NCBI GenBank assembly: GCA_964569265.1
Contig: CAZMTO010000023.1
Coordinates: 1-24,730, forward strand
Direction: 5' to 3'
Source: Avidehalobacter sp964569265
GTDB lineage: Bacteria; Bacillota; Dehalobacteriia; UBA4068; UBA4997
DNA length: 24,730 bases
Shown here: positions 22,196 to 24,730 of the stretch, in pieces
How positions within the stretch are numbered: position 1 is the stretch's first letter
How the letters are laid out: every line of letters starts with the position of its first letter
Notes under the pieces: model-generated
Databases searched by the model: none
Seen by the model: the letters and a program-made list of their open reading frames with translations, nothing else
What the model was told of the DNA's origin: nothing
Translations under genes and position numbers: made by a program

Positions 22196-22462
22196 TTGAC
22201 TTTGAGTGCGTAACCGGCAATAGCGGCACATCTACTTTGTTGTGCTTATATATGGCGCACATTTGCACTTCTGGTATGCTAACAAAGGTTGTCTGGAAAA
22301 CTATGTTCCTAAAAGCCGCGCCGCACGGCGTAAATAGGGTGGTGGGTGGGAATAGATAGAACTCTTTATTCAGTCTTGATTGAAAAACTTATAAAATCTG
22401 CGCCTGCCAAGGTAAACAGGGCGTAAAAATAAATAAATCTACACAGAAAGTGAGTAAATATA
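22196..22462. other. Non-coding region before argJ with partial repeats
   Basis: Bases 22218-22240 repeat the first 23 nt of the element at 22084, then diverge. Further on, 22402-22423 matches the left window edge (26-47) at 20 of 22 positions and 22330-22352 resembles the GGGCGGTGGGCGG part there. No gene and no good promoter for argJ are seen; a TATAAA at 22390-22395 lacks a clear -35. Confidence 0.45.
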
Positions 22463-23692
22463 ATGACGGAAATTTTTAAGCAAACAGACGGCGGTGTAAC
22501 CGCGGCACAGGGCTTTAAAGCTGCCGGTGTTTATGCCGGTGTAAAAAATAATCCCAACAAAAAGGATTTGGCGATAATTACGGCGGGCGGCCCGGCGGTT
22601 TGCGGCGGTGTGTTTACCACCAACAAATTTGCGGCAGCTCCCGTTAATTGGGACCGTGACGTGGTGGCAGGCGGCAAGGCTCAGGCTATTGTGGTAAACA
22701 GCGGCAATGCCAATGCCTGCACCGGCGCGCAGGGTGCCCGGGATGCTGCGGCTATGGCGCAGGCCGTAGCCCAAGCGCTGGATATCCCGGCGGGAGAAGT
22801 GCTGGTTTGCAGCACCGGTGTTATTGGTGTTAATATGCCTATGGCAGTTATTAAAGCGGGTATACCCCAATGTGTTGCCGAGCTTTCGGCAGAGGGTGCC
22901 AATGCGGCAGCCGAGGCCATTATGACAACCGACACCTGCAAAAAAGAATTTGCCGTTAGCTATGAATACGCCGGCAAAACCGTTACTGTAGGCGGTATGG
23001 CCAAGGGCAGCGGTATGATACATCCTAATATGGCAACTATGCTGTGCTTTATTACTACTGATTTGGCGATAGAGCAGCCTGCCTTGCAGCAGGCGGTTAA
23101 AGCGGCTGCCGATGCTACCTTTAATATGGTAACTGTAGACGGTGATACATCTACTAACGACAGTATGCTGGTGCTGGCTAACGGTGCTGCCGGCAATGAG
23201 CCTGTTAAGGCGGACGGTGCCGGTTATGCCGAATTTTTGGCGGCCCTGACTAAGGTAGCGGCGGCACTGGCTAAAATGATGGCTTATGACGGTGAGGGTG
23301 CCACCAAGCTGCTGGAATGTGTGGTAAGCGGTGCTAAAACCGTGCAGGACGCCCGTTTGGCGGCTAAAGCGGTGGTAGGCAGCTCTCTGGTTAAGGCGGC
23401 ATTTTACGGAGAAGATGCCAACTGGGGGCGCATTATCTGTGCTGCGGGGTATTCCGGTGCAGATTTTGCCACTGCCGAGGTTAATTTAACCTTAAAAAGT
23501 GCTGCCGGCAGTATAAAGCTGATGACCGACGGCGCAGGTGAGCAATTTGACGAGGAGCTGGCCGCCAAAATCTTAAAAGAACGCGAGATACAGATTTTGC
23601 TGAGCCTGGGCAATGGTGAGTATGGTGCAACCTCCTGGGGCTGCGATTTAAGTCACGAATATGTAAACATCAATGCGGATTACCGCAGCTAA
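22463..23692 (+). CDS. argJ: Bifunctional ornithine acetyltransferase/N-acetylglutamate synthase
   Basis: This enzyme moves the acetyl group from N-acetylornithine to glutamate, recycling it in the cyclic arginine pathway; many members also use acetyl-CoA. The 409-residue precursor is self-cleaved to two subunits at the conserved PNMATML motif, between Ala 191 and Thr 192, the new N-terminal nucleophile. Other family landmarks are GGVFTTNKFAAAPV, VNSGNANACTGAQG, CSTGVIGVNMPM, TVDGDTSTNDS, MAYDGEGATKL and the C-terminal SWGCDLSHEYVNINADYRS. The ribosome site before ATG 22463 is weak (AAAGTGAG). argB follows after 15 nt. Confidence 0.95.
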   Translation: MTEIFKQTDGGVTAAQGFKAAGVYAGVKNNPNKKDLAIITAGGPAVCGGVFTTNKFAAAPVNWDRDVVAGGKAQAIVVNSGNANACTGAQGARDAAAMAQAVAQALDIPAGEVLVCSTGVIGVNMPMAVIKAGIPQCVAELSAEGANAAAEAIMTTDTCKKEFAVSYEYAGKTVTVGGMAKGSGMIHPNMATMLCFITTDLAIEQPALQQAVKAAADATFNMVTVDGDTSTNDSMLVLANGAAGNEPVKADGAGYAEFLAALTKVAAALAKMMAYDGEGATKLLECVVSGAKTVQDARLAAKAVVGSSLVKAAFYGEDANWGRIICAAGYSGADFATAEVNLTLKSAAGSIKLMTDGAGEQFDEELAAKILKEREIQILLSLGNGEYGATSWGCDLSHEYVNINADYRS

Positions 23693-23707
23693 AGGGAGAT
23701 AAAGCCA

Positions 23708-24613
23708 ATGGTTAAAGATATTGAAGAAAGGGTGGCGGCGATTTCGCCCATTGATAAAGCCGCTATTTTGGTAGAAGCGCTGCCCTATATTCGCAAGTTT
23801 CACGGTAAAACAGTTGTTATAAAGTATGGCGGCAATGCTATGATAAACGAGGAGCTTAAAGATGCCGTGCTTAAAGACGTGGTGCTTATGCAGTTGGTTG
23901 GTATGCGCCCGGTGGTGGTACACGGCGGCGGCCCCGACATTAACGCTATGCTGAATAAAATGGAGATAAAATCCGAATTTATTAATGGCCAGCGTGTTAC
24001 GGACGAAAGTGCTATGCGCGTGGTAGAAATGGTGCTTACCGGCAAGGTAAACACCGATGTGGTAAAATACATCAACCAGAACGGCGGGCAGGCAGTTGGC
24101 TTATCCGGTGCAGATGCTAACCTGCTGGTGGCGCACAAAAAACCCACGCCTGACGGCATTGACCTTGGTTTTGTCGGTGAGGTGGAAAGCGTAAACACCG
24201 AGCTGTTAAATTCTCTGTTGGATCAGGGTTATATACCGGTAATATCGCCGGTGGCAACCGGTATGGCCGGAGAAAGCTACAATGTTAACGCCGATTTGGC
24301 GGCGGGCGCTGTGGCGGCAGCCCTTAAAGCCGAAAAAATGGTGCTGCTTACCGACGTTGAGGGGTTGTTCCGTAACTACGAAGATAAAACCAGCCTGATA
24401 TCGCGCCTTACGGTGGATATGGTGCAGGGGCTTAAAGACGAAGGCGTTATTGCCGGCGGTATGCTGCCCAAAATTGATTGCTGTGTGCAGGCTGTGAACA
24501 GCGGCGTGGGCAGTGTGCATATTTTGGACGGCCGGGTGATGCACTGCATTTTGCTGGAGATATTTACGCGCAAGGGTGTGGGGACTATGGTGACTAAGGA
24601 GCCGCGGCCCTGA
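23708..24613 (+). CDS. argB: Acetylglutamate kinase
   Basis: This enzyme phosphorylates N-acetylglutamate, the second step of arginine synthesis. The 301 residues contain VIKYGGNAM (Gly-rich ATP site), VVVHGGGPDINAML (substrate site), FINGQRVTDE, GLSGADANLL and GGMLPKIDCC. The N-terminus has an extra helix-like stretch before the kinase fold (about 1-30, ISPIDKAAILVEALPYIRKF), as in hexameric, arginine-inhibited acetylglutamate kinases, so feedback inhibition by arginine is likely. This fits a cyclic pathway with ArgJ. ATG 23708 follows an AGGGAGA site that overlaps the argJ stop. A repeat begins 12 nt after its stop codon. Confidence 0.95.
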   Translation: MVKDIEERVAAISPIDKAAILVEALPYIRKFHGKTVVIKYGGNAMINEELKDAVLKDVVLMQLVGMRPVVVHGGGPDINAMLNKMEIKSEFINGQRVTDESAMRVVEMVLTGKVNTDVVKYINQNGGQAVGLSGADANLLVAHKKPTPDGIDLGFVGEVESVNTELLNSLLDQGYIPVISPVATGMAGESYNVNADLAAGAVAAALKAEKMVLLTDVEGLFRNYEDKTSLISRLTVDMVQGLKDEGVIAGGMLPKIDCCVQAVNSGVGSVHILDGRVMHCILLEIFTRKGVGTMVTKEPRP

Positions 24614-24624
24614 GCCCAGAAGGG

Positions 24625-24730
24625 CAATAGCGGCGCATCTACTTTGTCGTCAGGCTCCTCGCTTGTCGGCGTACTTTAGTACGCCTCTGTCGACTCGTCG
24701 CCTGACTTCGCGTAGCTGCACCACTCTTGC
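24625..24730. repeat. REP-like intergenic repeat, copy 2 (reaches window edge)
   Basis: This is the second copy of the element at 22084-22189, 100 of 106 bases identical. Outer arms GTCAGGC (24649-24655) and GCCTGAC (24700-24706) pair perfectly here, and the inner stem GGCGTAC/GTACGCC (24668-24685) has loop TTTA. The substitutions keep the inner stem intact. It may continue past the window. Confidence 0.8.

Overview
The window reads as a chromosomal segment of a spore-forming Firmicute, most likely a clostridial or Peptococcaceae-like lineage. This rests on the spoIIGA-sigE-sigG block, an alpha/beta-type spore DNA-binding protein gene, a CwlD-type cortex amidase, lipoprotein-type transporter subunits, an S-layer homology (SLH) protein and strong AGGAGG ribosome sites. 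No phage, IS element, CRISPR array or plasmid function is visible. It looks like an ordinary core region with some unusual details.

Layout, left to right. (1) 200-2834: malic enzyme and the two subunits of an iron-sulfur class I fumarase, one operon for malate/fumarate interconversion and malate decarboxylation to pyruvate. (2) 3181-9403: a branched-chain amino-acid type ABC transporter, with an 18-codon leader ORF, two near-duplicate binding lipoproteins, two tandem hairpin terminators, then livH-livM-livG-livF. (3) 9445-9996: a small rhodanese on the minus strand, divergent from tRNA-Thr(TGT) and tRNA-Tyr(GTA). (4) 10028-13370: a 500-base non-coding stretch with a possible rod-like RNA, a large highly expressed SLH surface protein, and a second non-coding stretch holding a well-delimited candidate structured RNA of about 225 nt. 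(5) 13498-16275: topoisomerase III, RidA, and a spore DNA-binding protein. (6) 16369-20866: spoIIGA-sigE, sigG, a cwlD-like amidase and a radical-SAM-like protein whose iron-sulfur motif is lost. (7) 21033-24613: argC, argJ, argB for arginine synthesis, with a 106-nt REP-like repeat directly downstream of argC and again downstream of argB, running into the right window edge.

The genes form four functional groups: C4-acid metabolism, amino-acid uptake and synthesis, surface/tRNA housekeeping, and sporulation. In the sporulation group SpoIIGA processes pro-SigmaE in the mother cell, SigmaG acts in the forespore and probably drives both its own gene and the spore DNA-binding protein gene (matching promoter motifs are visible), and CwlD would act in cortex maturation. 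The points most worth a second look are the radical-SAM pseudoenzyme with three Spo0A-box-like motifs upstream, the Gln in place of the usual metal-binding His in CwlD, the closed-stem RNA at 13143-13369, the intercistronic repeats in the arg cluster, and a palindrome shared by the malic enzyme and transporter promoters.
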